The position numbers were made by a program, and so were the translations under genes. Source: a virus. Taken from it: DNA of 27,047 nucleotides. The notes under the pieces are model-generated. The model saw only the letters and a list, made by a program, of their open reading frames with translations, did not search any database and had not been told where the DNA came from. The stretch covers positions 1-27,047 of the IMG/VR virus record IMGVR_UViG_3300011995_000081, one strand, 5' to 3'. Below are positions 7,223-15,091 of this stretch, one piece after another. Each line of letters opens with the position of its first letter. Position 1 is the stretch's first letter.

Positions 7223-8032
7223 TTACTTGAAAAGTTCGTCAAATTCGTCGTCGATATTAGACTTCTGTTTGTTGTTTAATGAAAATGAAGCTGGTTTAGC
7301 AGCAGGTGCTTCTTCTTGCTTAGGTGGTTCAGGAGTAGTAGCTACTTCTTCGGTTGAATCTTCAGGGTTTAACCAGCTAAGTAGAGCTTGTTTCATTTCA
7401 TCGTAGGAGTACTTTCTGAATATAGTAAATACATCAGGTTGATTATTTAACCATTTTTCAACTTCTTTAGGATCATCAGATAGAGCTGTTGTCTTAGTAC
7501 GTACGCGCACTTTTGACTGATTAAAAGATGTACCGTTTGTTTCAGGGCTAGTAGTTTCAATAGTAATATCTCTACCTTGAATAACATCAGTATAATCTCC
7601 AATATCTGGATCGTCTGCTAAGCTAAGCAATTCACCGTAAATCTGTTTACCGAATTCCCAGAGACGAACACCTTTGTCTTCTTCTCCACGTACAATTACA
7701 GGAGTAAATACTCGCATCTTAGGTTCTAGCTTGCGAGACATTACCCAATTTTCCTTATCTCCGGTTGATGCAAGTTGTTTTGAAAACTCAACAATCGGAT
7801 CTTTTTCACCGAAATTAGATAAAGCTAGCATCACTTTATTTCCGATGCCATAGTGGAATAGTATTTCTTTAAAAGGATTAGACTTATCCCATACTGCAGG
7901 CAAAATACGTACTGAATGCTTACCTACAGTCGGTTTCCATAAAACTAATGATAAGTCTCTTTTCTGACCGCCTTGTCTTTGATTTTGCAAGGCGCTTAGT
8001 TTAGATTTGATTGCACCTAAATCCATGCCCAT
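7223..8032 (-). CDS. 32: Single-stranded DNA-binding protein, gp32 type, without zinc site
   Basis: 269 aa (T4 gp32 is 301). It coats ssDNA and organises replication, recombination and repair enzymes. The core aligns by eye with T4: VGKHSVRILPAVWDKSNPFK with T4 GVGVIRFLPAKNDEQAPFA, and LWEFGKQIYGELLSL with the T4 FRYGKKIWDKI region. The protein has no cysteine at all, so the T4 zinc ligands (Cys77, 87, 90) are gone; the CPVC position reads roughly PIVE. The N-terminal KRKST self-association motif is not obvious (MGMDLGAIKSKLSALQ). A Pro/Ala/Glu linker (about 220-250) leads to an acidic tip, IDDEFDELFK, the usual partner-docking tail. A good sigma70-like promoter lies just upstream (8070-8098). 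The start could also be Met3 at 8026. Confidence 0.88.
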   Translation of the reverse strand: MGMDLGAIKSKLSALQNQRQGGQKRDLSLVLWKPTVGKHSVRILPAVWDKSNPFKEILFHYGIGNKVMLALSNFGEKDPIVEFSKQLASTGDKENWVMSRKLEPKMRVFTPVIVRGEEDKGVRLWEFGKQIYGELLSLADDPDIGDYTDVIQGRDITIETTSPETNGTSFNQSKVRVRTKTTALSDDPKEVEKWLNNQPDVFTIFRKYSYDEMKQALLSWLNPEDSTEEVATTPEPPKQEEAPAAKPASFSLNNKQKSNIDDEFDELFK

Positions 8033-8069
8033 AACTTAAAGTTTAAAGTTTAATTATTGTTTATATGAA

Positions 8070-8098
8070 AATATAAAGAGAAAAATTCAAACAGTCAA
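8070..8098 (-). promoter_or_regulatory. Sigma70-like promoter of the SSB gene (TTGACT-17-TATATT)
   Basis: On the minus strand TTGACT (8098-8093) and TATATT (8075-8070) are separated by exactly 17 bases. The predicted start is near 8062, leaving about 30 bases of A/T-rich leader before the gp32 ATG. The -10 and the spacing are the same at 9861-9889 and 21058-21086. It would be read by host RNA polymerase, fitting early or middle expression of gp32-uvsX-denV-rnh-41. Confidence 0.65.
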
Positions 8099-8099
8099 C

Positions 8100-8519
8100 T
8101 TATACGTTAACTATTTTATAAATTTTTGTGGAAAGCTTTTTAAGCTCATCCCCTTGGGACAGAAGAACTGTGTTTCTATAATCCGGCCAATTTATTCGAT
8201 AGGAAGTATCTAGAACGCCTTCGTTTAGTGATTTTATTAAAAGGTTGAGACTGTTAATAGTGTATAACGTATTTGTCTCTTTTTTTCGATGTAGTAAAAT
8301 AGTATTCTGTAAAACTTTTATACTGCTTCCTTCTATTTCAATATTATAAGTGCAGAGAAACTCTTCAGAATCAGGAGACTCTAAAACAAATATCTTTTTG
8401 TACATTATTGAATACTCCTCCTGTATTAAACTTAATGTCTCTTCAAGCCTATCCTTAGTACAAAACGTACAAAATAACTTATTTTTCAATTGTTCTTGCG
8501 TTAGTTGTATATATGCCAT
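8100..8519 (-). CDS. Hypothetical protein in the replication cluster, 139 aa
   Basis: I do not recognise the family. The product begins MAYIQLTQEQLKNKLFCTFC and has a CxxC pair (C17, C20) near the N-terminus. It then alternates predicted helices and strands (ETLSLIQEEYSIMYKKIFVL; IEIEGSSIKVLQNTILLH), so it looks like a small folded alpha/beta protein of mixed charge. No signal peptide or membrane helix. It lies between the DNA polymerase (21 bases upstream) and gp32 (67 bases downstream, behind its own promoter), a position that suggests a polymerase or replisome accessory role. That is inference from position only. A CTATTTAT motif ends one base before the ATG. Confidence 0.65.
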   Translation of the reverse strand: MAYIQLTQEQLKNKLFCTFCTKDRLEETLSLIQEEYSIMYKKIFVLESPDSEEFLCTYNIEIEGSSIKVLQNTILLHRKKETNTLYTINSLNLLIKSLNEGVLDTSYRINWPDYRNTVLLSQGDELKKLSTKIYKIVNV

Positions 8520-8520
8520 A

Positions 8521-8528
8521 ATAAATAG
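8521..8528 (-). promoter_or_regulatory. CTATTTAT intergenic motif abutting a start codon
   Basis: The minus strand reads CTATTTAT, then T and the ATG of the 139-aa gene. A -10 element here would give a leaderless or truncated message, so this copy argues either for leaderless transcripts or for a role other than promoter. Confidence 0.3.
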
Positions 8529-8540
8529 TCTTAAATTCTT

Positions 8541-9836
8541 CTAAAAGTTGTAGTTATCTCCTTTTTTAGCTTTTACCCTATATCCTTCTTCTTCTAGCAA
8601 ATCTTTTATTTGCTTTAGAAATCCTTTTCCATCTTCGGCTGAATAGTCTATAAGGATTGAATCGTACACTACTAGAACTACTTTGCTCTTCTTACCTTTA
8701 AAGAGCTCTTTAAGTGCGATAAGTTTTTTAGTGTTATTTACAGTCTCTAAACACTGAACGTAGTAGTTGAAAAGCTTTTGTGGATTAGCATTTTCCATTA
8801 CTATCTCTCTTCCGTTTGGTAATCTTAAATACCCTCGTTTCTTATACTCTAACCAAGTAGCTTGTACTAACTCGTCTATACTGCTAAAAAGTTCGATATG
8901 CTTAAATTCTGATTCGATTCCATTATAGAGTTGCCTGAATGTAATTTTTTTAGACTCTTGATATTCTTCTGGTGTTAGCTCCTCTTTTCCAAAATACTGC
9001 TTGCCAAGAATCATATGAACTGAATCATCAGTAGGTATTTTCAAGTCTAACATATTTGCAATTAATCTGACATGGTATCCGTCGAAATCGAATTCAATAA
9101 AAGTATCGTTTTCTGGAATAAATGCGCTTCTGGAACCGTTTTCTTTATTGAAAGCAAGGAAGTTAATGCCGTTAAAGGCGTTAGTAGGTCTAGATGTTAT
9201 GTTAAAAAGGTTATAGCTTGTGAATATCCTATTATCCTTGACAGAGCGTGCCTTCCATGTAGGTTCAAAAAACTTATCGAAAACCTTTTCATTTAACGTT
9301 AGACCCTGTTCTTCGACCCATTTATAAGCTTCTACGTATCTGTTTTGCCAATCAACGTTACCTTCTTTTCCGCAATACTTTTTCAAGTTTTCAAAAATAC
9401 ATTCACATCTCTCATAATGCTTAGAAATTGGAATCAGCTCGTTTGTTTTTTCAAAATATTTAAATTTATTGTAGAAATCTGAATGAATAGGAGTATCGCA
9501 TTTTACGTCTTTAATTTCACCGTTTGAATCAAGGATATTAAAGCACAGGTCGATTGCTTGAGGCAAGTAAAGGAAATACGAATGTTTCTTTTTATCTACC
9601 AGATAAACCTTTTCAATATCAAATAATAGAATCTGGACCTCTTCTATATTCAGCGAAAAGCCTTCTGGGTGATTTATAGGAAGTATGTAACCTTTTTGAA
9701 AATCGTTGTAGTAAAGTACAGAAGGTGCAGTTAATATCGGATGAGTTTCTTCCGAAGAAGGAACTAGATTAATATAGCATTTATCAGTTTTCGGAAGTTT
9801 TCTTAACTGCTCAACAGTCTCGATAATGTAGTACAT
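8541..9836 (-). CDS. Divergent family A DNA polymerase, compact
   Basis: 431 aa. The polymerase domain fills the C-terminal half. A region like the 'TGRxSN' block reads ITSRPTNAFNGINFLAFNKE (213-232). Motif A is FIEFDFDGYHVRLIANML (246-263) with D250 as the first metal aspartate. Motif B is SKKITFRQLYNG (295-306), where K296, F300 and Y304 match K758, F762 and Y766 of E. coli Pol I. Motif C is VLVVYDSILIDY (387-398) with D392. Unusual: His255 replaces the steric-gate Glu (E710), Tyr292 replaces the dNTP-binding Arg754, and Ser follows the motif C Asp. The N-terminal ~170 residues may be a degenerate 3'-5' exonuclease fold; I see no Asp/Glu catalytic set there. T4 itself uses a family B polymerase. 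A sigma70-like promoter lies upstream at 9861-9889. Confidence 0.8.
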   Translation of the reverse strand: MYYIIETVEQLRKLPKTDKCYINLVPSSEETHPILTAPSVLYYNDFQKGYILPINHPEGFSLNIEEVQILLFDIEKVYLVDKKKHSYFLYLPQAIDLCFNILDSNGEIKDVKCDTPIHSDFYNKFKYFEKTNELIPISKHYERCECIFENLKKYCGKEGNVDWQNRYVEAYKWVEEQGLTLNEKVFDKFFEPTWKARSVKDNRIFTSYNLFNITSRPTNAFNGINFLAFNKENGSRSAFIPENDTFIEFDFDGYHVRLIANMLDLKIPTDDSVHMILGKQYFGKEELTPEEYQESKKITFRQLYNGIESEFKHIELFSSIDELVQATWLEYKKRGYLRLPNGREIVMENANPQKLFNYYVQCLETVNNTKKLIALKELFKGKKSKVVLVVYDSILIDYSAEDGKGFLKQIKDLLEEEGYRVKAKKGDNYNF

Positions 9837-9860
9837 AACATTGATTTAAAACCTTTAAGT

Positions 9861-9889
9861 AATATAAGATAAAATTATCTCTAATCCAA
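9861..9889 (-). promoter_or_regulatory. Sigma70-like promoter of the polymerase gene (TTGGAT-17-TATATT)
   Basis: On the minus strand TTGGAT (9889-9884) and TATATT (9866-9861) are 17 bases apart. The predicted start is near 9853, giving a leader of about 17 bases before the ATG at 9836. It opens the replication block just after the last structural gene, so it would let polymerase and downstream genes be expressed independently of late transcription. Confidence 0.6.
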
Positions 9890-9892
9890 CTA

Positions 9893-10561
9893 CTAAGGTG
9901 TAATTTTTGCAAATTTGGTATAGTCCCCGCCAATAAAATCTAGAAGTCCGTTAAATACTTTGTTTTTAGATTCTGTAACGCGTTTATTTGTAGTTGCTAT
10001 ACCTCCTTTTATCTGATATTGAGATATTCTAGTATCATTTAACGGTCCGGTTAATTGCCATAACATATCAATACTTTCGTAACCTAAAATATTTTCAGCT
10101 GCAATATCTCCGTTTTGAATTTTAGTCCAGTCTAGCTTTGATATCTCAAATACATACCCGGGTCCGCTTACAGTCTTAGCGAAATAGCGAGTAAAATATC
10201 CACGTGCGTAATCGCTTTCTCCGGGACTCGGGTAATACGGAAGTAATTCAGTTAGTACTAAACTATTATCTTCTCCGTTTTTTAACCTAGACGAAGCATA
10301 GGGTTCTACTAAATCTAATCTCTGTCCTGAAAGTAAAGATCTTCCCGGGGTAAGTAAGGAGGAGTTAGTTGTTTTAGGTTCTTCGATAGGTGTTAAAAGT
10401 ATATTTGTTCCTAGTACTGGATTAATTCCTGTATACGATTTTCCGTTATACAAAGTATAGTACCTACCAGTGTAGGGAGTTTTGTCAGGTAATACAAATT
10501 GATTTCCTCTTGTATACCTGTTTTCTTGAATAGCTGCTAATGGATAATATCTTAACGGCAT
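9893..10561 (-). CDS. Predicted structural protein at the end of the baseplate block, 222 aa
   Basis: I do not recognise a named family. The protein starts MPLRYYPLAAIQENRYTRGN and is rich in Tyr, Gly, Pro and Ser. It has the pattern TPYTGRYYTLYNGKSYTGIN (28-47), resembling short beta-repeat decoration modules of virion proteins ('G.yy...nGk.ytG.np..g....l'). The C-terminal half is more helical (LDWTKIQNGDIAAENILGYE). Cysteines and membrane segments are absent. It starts two bases after the stop of the 1409-aa baseplate protein, so it is translated from the same message, and it is the last gene before the replication promoter. A minor baseplate or tail-decoration role is likely from composition and position. 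Confidence 0.65.
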   Translation of the reverse strand: MPLRYYPLAAIQENRYTRGNQFVLPDKTPYTGRYYTLYNGKSYTGINPVLGTNILLTPIEEPKTTNSSLLTPGRSLLSGQRLDLVEPYASSRLKNGEDNSLVLTELLPYYPSPGESDYARGYFTRYFAKTVSGPGYVFEISKLDWTKIQNGDIAAENILGYESIDMLWQLTGPLNDTRISQYQIKGGIATTNKRVTESKNKVFNGLLDFIGGDYTKFAKITP

Positions 10562-10563
10562 AA

Positions 10564-13500
10564 TTATATTATTATTCCTACAGTACTATAGTACTGTCTT
10601 AAAGTTACAATAGCTGCAGCGGTAGTTTCTTTCCATGCATTAGTTCTCCAAAGATTATATTCTCTATTAGCTATATTAATAATTGAACTTACTACTCCGG
10701 TAGGTGGTCTTAAGATAACAAAATAATTTGGAGCAGAAGCGGTTCCGGTAGATAGTAGCCCGTCTGTAAGGGGTATATTGGTTTGTCCGACAGTATCTCC
10801 CACGTTGCCTCCTATCGCTACAGCAGTATTATTATTAATACTCACAATTATATCTCCATGGCTAGATCCACTCCATACACTCGTTCCGAATGTTAACCTA
10901 CTTGTTTCTCTATTTTTTACCACTAGATCTCCTAACAGTACTTTTGTTTTCCCGGGATCTAATACTTGAAAACCGCGGCTATTTCCTCTTAAAGATTGTG
11001 CGTATGCGGCATGACTATCGCTCGAAGGAAACGATACTTCGGCTTGTCGCATTACATAGCTAATAAAAGCTGCACTCCAAGGTGTACTTTCTATAATACT
11101 TAACGCTGTATTTCTTACTGTTGAAGGGAACTGTCCTTGATCTCTACTAGGAGTATAGACCGGTATTCTTAAGGCTGAATCCTCTCTTAATTTTATCATT
11201 TGACCTTTTATTTTTGTCAACCATTGATTACTTTCTATAGTATGACTCAATCCGGTCACAATAAATCCTACCTTAGTATATCCGTCGGAAGCTCTCAATG
11301 AACGAGGTAGCCTACTTTCAGGTACGGTAAAGGCATTACCCATTATTATCCCGCTGATACCGTCAATAGTTATTTCGAGATCGGCTGGAATAAAAGGTGC
11401 AGCTGTAGTTGCTTTATCTAGAGATTTTACTTTCGACATCCTCTCTATGTAGTAGTTTTTAGCCATCTCTATTTTCTCTTCAGTGAGTTGTGCATTTGAG
11501 TAAATACTTGCAACATGAGCATTAAAGGTATCTGCAGCTTTCTGATCATTTGAAGTGTCATTAACTCTGCCTGTATTTCCTGAAGCGTTACTATTTGTTC
11601 CTTTATTTCTATTTGTAGCATCTTCTACATAAGGCTTATACCTGTCTTGAAAAGACCTATTTAAATAGCTTAGAGAGGAATGGTCTTTAGCGTTTATAGA
11701 TCCTGTTGCTGCTTGAGCTGATATCGCTATCATACTTGCTAGCTTGGTAGAAAAGGTTGTTTTAAATTGAAATTCTCTAGCTAAACTAAATGTTGTTACA
11801 GACGGTAGACTTGTTGATTCAAAAACCGGTAATTGACCGGCTAGAATCGGATCTGTTTTTAAAGCTTCCTTATATTGAGTTCTATCTATGAGAGTTTTTT
11901 CGAGAGGTAAATTAGGGACCCATTGATCGTCTACTATCTGTATAGTGTTTGCATCATCTCTGTACGCAACTCTCAAAGCATTAATATTTCCTAACGATTT
12001 ATTAATATCTGCCACTATTCTCTCTAAGAACAACTGCAAATTTACAGCTTGTTCTTTATCTGCGTTTGAATATTCTTTGACTACTCTTAACAGATAATCG
12101 ATATTAAGTAGTATATTCATTATCTTACCTTGATAACGATTACTAATAGATTTAAAATACAATCCGTTTTCGTTTAAAGCAGCAGTAATCCTATTTTGTT
12201 TTTCCGGATTAAAAAATTCTCCGGTTTTAATACCTTCAGCAAATAAAGCTTTATACTCAAGATTATTTGCATTTAAAGGAATTAAACAAGTAAAAGGATC
12301 GATAGACATTTGTTGAGGAGAGCTTAAACAAAAATTAGTCTCTGGATTAAAATCTATATAAACGTACGGGCGTTTTTCAGTTCCTGCTGCGCTCTCAGTA
12401 CCGGTAGTCTTTTGTTTGGAATCATAAAATAAACACATATTATTTAAAAATGCTAATAAATACCCTAACTGCAGGTAAACAGGTATACGTACTGTAGTAG
12501 TAGGTGCATCAGGAGAAGATTTTGGATATCTTACAACGTATGCTTTACATAGATCGTTAAAATCAACAGTAGGAGTCTGTAATATTTTACTACCAAACAG
12601 GATTACTCCTTTTTTGTCATCAGGATAGGCCATAAAGTCTGCATTGAACCCTCTAAGTGCAAACTGAGTTAAATCAAAGGTACCAGGTTGAATATTTTCA
12701 TTAGGGCTAGTGCTTAATACTTTATCAAATATACCTCCTTGGTAAAATTGTCTAGTTATATCTACAATATCCACAGCTATAACAGGATTATCTAAATTTG
12801 CTTTTAATGCTTCAACCTGGCACCTAGATTGAATGATAGCTAACATAGCATCTAATGCAGACTGAAATCCTTGTGCGGATTCAATTTGTTGAGTATCAGG
12901 CTGATTGACATTGCCGTTAGCGTCGCCGGTATTCGGTTGTTGCGTTTCTTGAACGGGCGGGATTTGAGGTTGTTGAGCCTCAGCAGTAGACGCAATGAAG
13001 CCGGGGTTATTTGTTTCGAATTCCCAATTAATGACTTTGGTCGTAGAACTACCGCCCACAGTAACTATTACGTCTGTTTGAAAACTACCTTTTATTACGA
13101 TAAGTTCCCCGCTTGGTGCTACCACTTCTGTTATTACCGCTGGAGCTCCAGAATTAATCCATTTTTCTAGGGCTTGTATTACAAGTCTCCTAGTAACTGG
13201 ACGATTTGGGTCCGGAGCATTTACAGTTCCCTGTAATTGAAAATAGATTAATTTTTCTGTATTCGCTGGAGCTCCTAGTCTAACTCTAAATTCAGCTCTT
13301 AAGCCGCTACTATTTCCTGTGTTTGATACTAATGTACTGTCTAGTGATACTGAGGTTATGTTTGTACTAGCACCTCCTACACCGCCACTACTAGTAGTTG
13401 TATATTGCCGCGTTTGATACTGAAATAATCTAGCTAAAGGATTAAGACCTACCTGTTCTTCTGCTTCTACATTTATGTTTTGTTGAATTACAGGAAAGCG

Positions 13501-14793
13501 GTTGAAATATTCTTCTATAAAACTACTTATCGATCCTGGACCTGCAAATAATAATGTTGCACCTGTACTAAGGTTTGCATTTAAATTATAATAGATATTA
13601 CCTACAGGAATCCATAACCCGCCAAATTTTTCATTAGCAGCCTCTAGAGTTGCAAGGTCTTTATTAGTTAAAGAAGTTTTAAATTCTACAAACTGTGTAT
13701 CAAAATATTCACCGGTCTTAAAGTTACGTACACCTATTGCTAAATAATTTTGTATAAAGTCTTTGTAAGTTAAATCACTTGGTCCAATATACTCCTTTAC
13801 TAACCTGTAAAGCTCATCAGGATTGCCGGGTATTGCCGGTAGATTAACCCCGCTTAGTTCCTGTACTCCAGTTTCAGCCTGTATTGTTGCAAGTGATGCT
13901 TGAACTTGACGTTCGAGAACACTTTGTTCTTCTTTAAATTTTTTAACAGCGCCTTCAGGTAAAGTATAGGCTTGATTTATTCTCATGGAGTCCATAACAG
14001 CTCCTAGGCCTATCAGCCTTACTGTACAATCGTAACCTCCTTGTTGATTAAAAGACCAGTTAAAATTAGAAACTACCCCTAACATCCCGTCGTAGTTTCC
14101 AGATGTTTTTCTTGCTTTTCTTGCAATATCTTGTTGAATAGTTTCTTTAGTTCTATTAGGTCCAAAAGGGTTGTCAATTCCGTAGATTTCTTTCGATACA
14201 AATACACCATCCGGAACTATACTACCGTTAGAATTTGTATTACCGAAATACTGCGTATGTCCCCATTCTAGTAACATTGAATACCCGAGTCTGAAATAGA
14301 GGGCTTCTATAACATTCAACTGATTCATGTTCCATACGTTAAAAGTTATAGTTGCTTGTCTAAGTGAGCCTAGGCGTCCAGTAGTTTCTACCTGTACTGA
14401 TAGGAGACCAGGCATTGGTCTATACCCTAATTCTTCAGTTCCACCCAATCCGTATGCGCCATTAGGACCTATCCCTTGTCTTAGAGCGATACCGTTTCCT
14501 TTTTGTATAGAAGCTCCTGCTTCTAGTATCCAGTTTTGAGCTAAAGAATCAGGGTTCGGGTAGTCACCAGGGTCGAGTTCTAAATCATTGAAAAATATTC
14601 TCCGTTCATTTTCGCTTAAGGTAGTAACGTTTACAGAAGAAGTGAGTCGTGCCCAAGCCATTTTATTAGCTAAAAACAAAACTTCTTCATTGGATCTACT
14701 CAAGGTACTATTACGACGTGCTCTAACTGAAAGCTGTCTTAATACATCATCGCTAAATGGTGCACCAATGACGTTTGATAACTTAATTGCCAT
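10564..14793 (-). CDS. Giant baseplate protein with C-terminal DUF2272/NlpC-like domain
   Basis: 1409 aa, the largest gene here. The N-terminal ~190 residues hold a strand-rich segment (LSVQVETTGRLGSLRQATIT, then FNVWNMNQLNVIEALYFRLG and LLEWGHTQYFG) typical of baseplate hub/wedge domains that pack against a tail tube. The middle has Ser/Thr/Gln/Pro-rich linkers (about 470-500 and 610-640). The final ~187 residues (from about 1223) resemble DUF2272, a papain-like fold related to NlpC/CHAP hydrolases: TPWSAAFISYVMRQAEVSFP, then SHAAY, then SSHGDIIVS. The usual nucleophile Cys after PW is Ser (S1240); H1261 and H1312 remain. It may cut or only bind cell-wall peptides during infection. It overlaps the gp53-like gene by 11 bases and has no SD. 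The baseplate role is firm from context; the exact T4 counterpart is unclear. Confidence 0.72.
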   Translation of the reverse strand: MAIKLSNVIGAPFSDDVLRQLSVRARRNSTLSRSNEEVLFLANKMAWARLTSSVNVTTLSENERRIFFNDLELDPGDYPNPDSLAQNWILEAGASIQKGNGIALRQGIGPNGAYGLGGTEELGYRPMPGLLSVQVETTGRLGSLRQATITFNVWNMNQLNVIEALYFRLGYSMLLEWGHTQYFGNTNSNGSIVPDGVFVSKEIYGIDNPFGPNRTKETIQQDIARKARKTSGNYDGMLGVVSNFNWSFNQQGGYDCTVRLIGLGAVMDSMRINQAYTLPEGAVKKFKEEQSVLERQVQASLATIQAETGVQELSGVNLPAIPGNPDELYRLVKEYIGPSDLTYKDFIQNYLAIGVRNFKTGEYFDTQFVEFKTSLTNKDLATLEAANEKFGGLWIPVGNIYYNLNANLSTGATLLFAGPGSISSFIEEYFNRFPVIQQNINVEAEEQVGLNPLARLFQYQTRQYTTTSSGGVGGASTNITSVSLDSTLVSNTGNSSGLRAEFRVRLGAPANTEKLIYFQLQGTVNAPDPNRPVTRRLVIQALEKWINSGAPAVITEVVAPSGELIVIKGSFQTDVIVTVGGSSTTKVINWEFETNNPGFIASTAEAQQPQIPPVQETQQPNTGDANGNVNQPDTQQIESAQGFQSALDAMLAIIQSRCQVEALKANLDNPVIAVDIVDITRQFYQGGIFDKVLSTSPNENIQPGTFDLTQFALRGFNADFMAYPDDKKGVILFGSKILQTPTVDFNDLCKAYVVRYPKSSPDAPTTTVRIPVYLQLGYLLAFLNNMCLFYDSKQKTTGTESAAGTEKRPYVYIDFNPETNFCLSSPQQMSIDPFTCLIPLNANNLEYKALFAEGIKTGEFFNPEKQNRITAALNENGLYFKSISNRYQGKIMNILLNIDYLLRVVKEYSNADKEQAVNLQLFLERIVADINKSLGNINALRVAYRDDANTIQIVDDQWVPNLPLEKTLIDRTQYKEALKTDPILAGQLPVFESTSLPSVTTFSLAREFQFKTTFSTKLASMIAISAQAATGSINAKDHSSLSYLNRSFQDRYKPYVEDATNRNKGTNSNASGNTGRVNDTSNDQKAADTFNAHVASIYSNAQLTEEKIEMAKNYYIERMSKVKSLDKATTAAPFIPADLEITIDGISGIIMGNAFTVPESRLPRSLRASDGYTKVGFIVTGLSHTIESNQWLTKIKGQMIKLREDSALRIPVYTPSRDQGQFPSTVRNTALSIIESTPWSAAFISYVMRQAEVSFPSSDSHAAYAQSLRGNSRGFQVLDPGKTKVLLGDLVVKNRETSRLTFGTSVWSGSSHGDIIVSINNNTAVAIGGNVGDTVGQTNIPLTDGLLSTGTASAPNYFVILRPPTGVVSSIINIANREYNLWRTNAWKETTAAAIVTLRQYYSTVGIII

Positions 14794-15091
14794 CGTTGAC
14801 TAAATTATATGTATTTAGTATTGATTGAATATTAGTTGGTATTCTTAATTGAATACCAACGGGAGGATAAATAGAATCTCCCGGTAGTGCATTTGCAGAC
14901 GCGATTATCCACCATAAACTCGAATCTTGATAAAAATCAAAAGCAAGTAAATCAAGTCTATCATTTACTGTTGTTATAACATAGTAATCAGTATCTGTTG
15001 GCTGTACCGTAGGATACACGTTAGTTTGATAATACTCGCTGCCAGTGATATTGTATTTAGTTGTCGGTATGTTTTGATATCTTGATTGCAT
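14783..15091 (-). CDS. 53: Baseplate wedge protein, gp53/LysM-like
   Basis: 102 aa. The segment VNDRLDLLAFDFYQDSSLWW, followed by IIASANALPGDSIYPPVGIQ and LRIP, is the LysM-like 'D-L-ia...ygd..lWWii...N...d........G..L.iP' pattern found in T4 gp53 and similar small baseplate wedge proteins. T4 gp53 is longer (196 aa); the gene here holds little more than this domain. In T4 this protein joins neighbouring wedges around the hub. The start ATG at 15091 overlaps the TAA of the 650-aa gene by one base (TAATG), with GGAGG four bases before the ATG, a typical stop-start coupling. The next gene begins inside its last codons. Confidence 0.75.
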   Translation of the reverse strand: MQSRYQNIPTTKYNITGSEYYQTNVYPTVQPTDTDYYVITTVNDRLDLLAFDFYQDSSLWWIIASANALPGDSIYPPVGIQLRIPTNIQSILNTYNLVNDGN

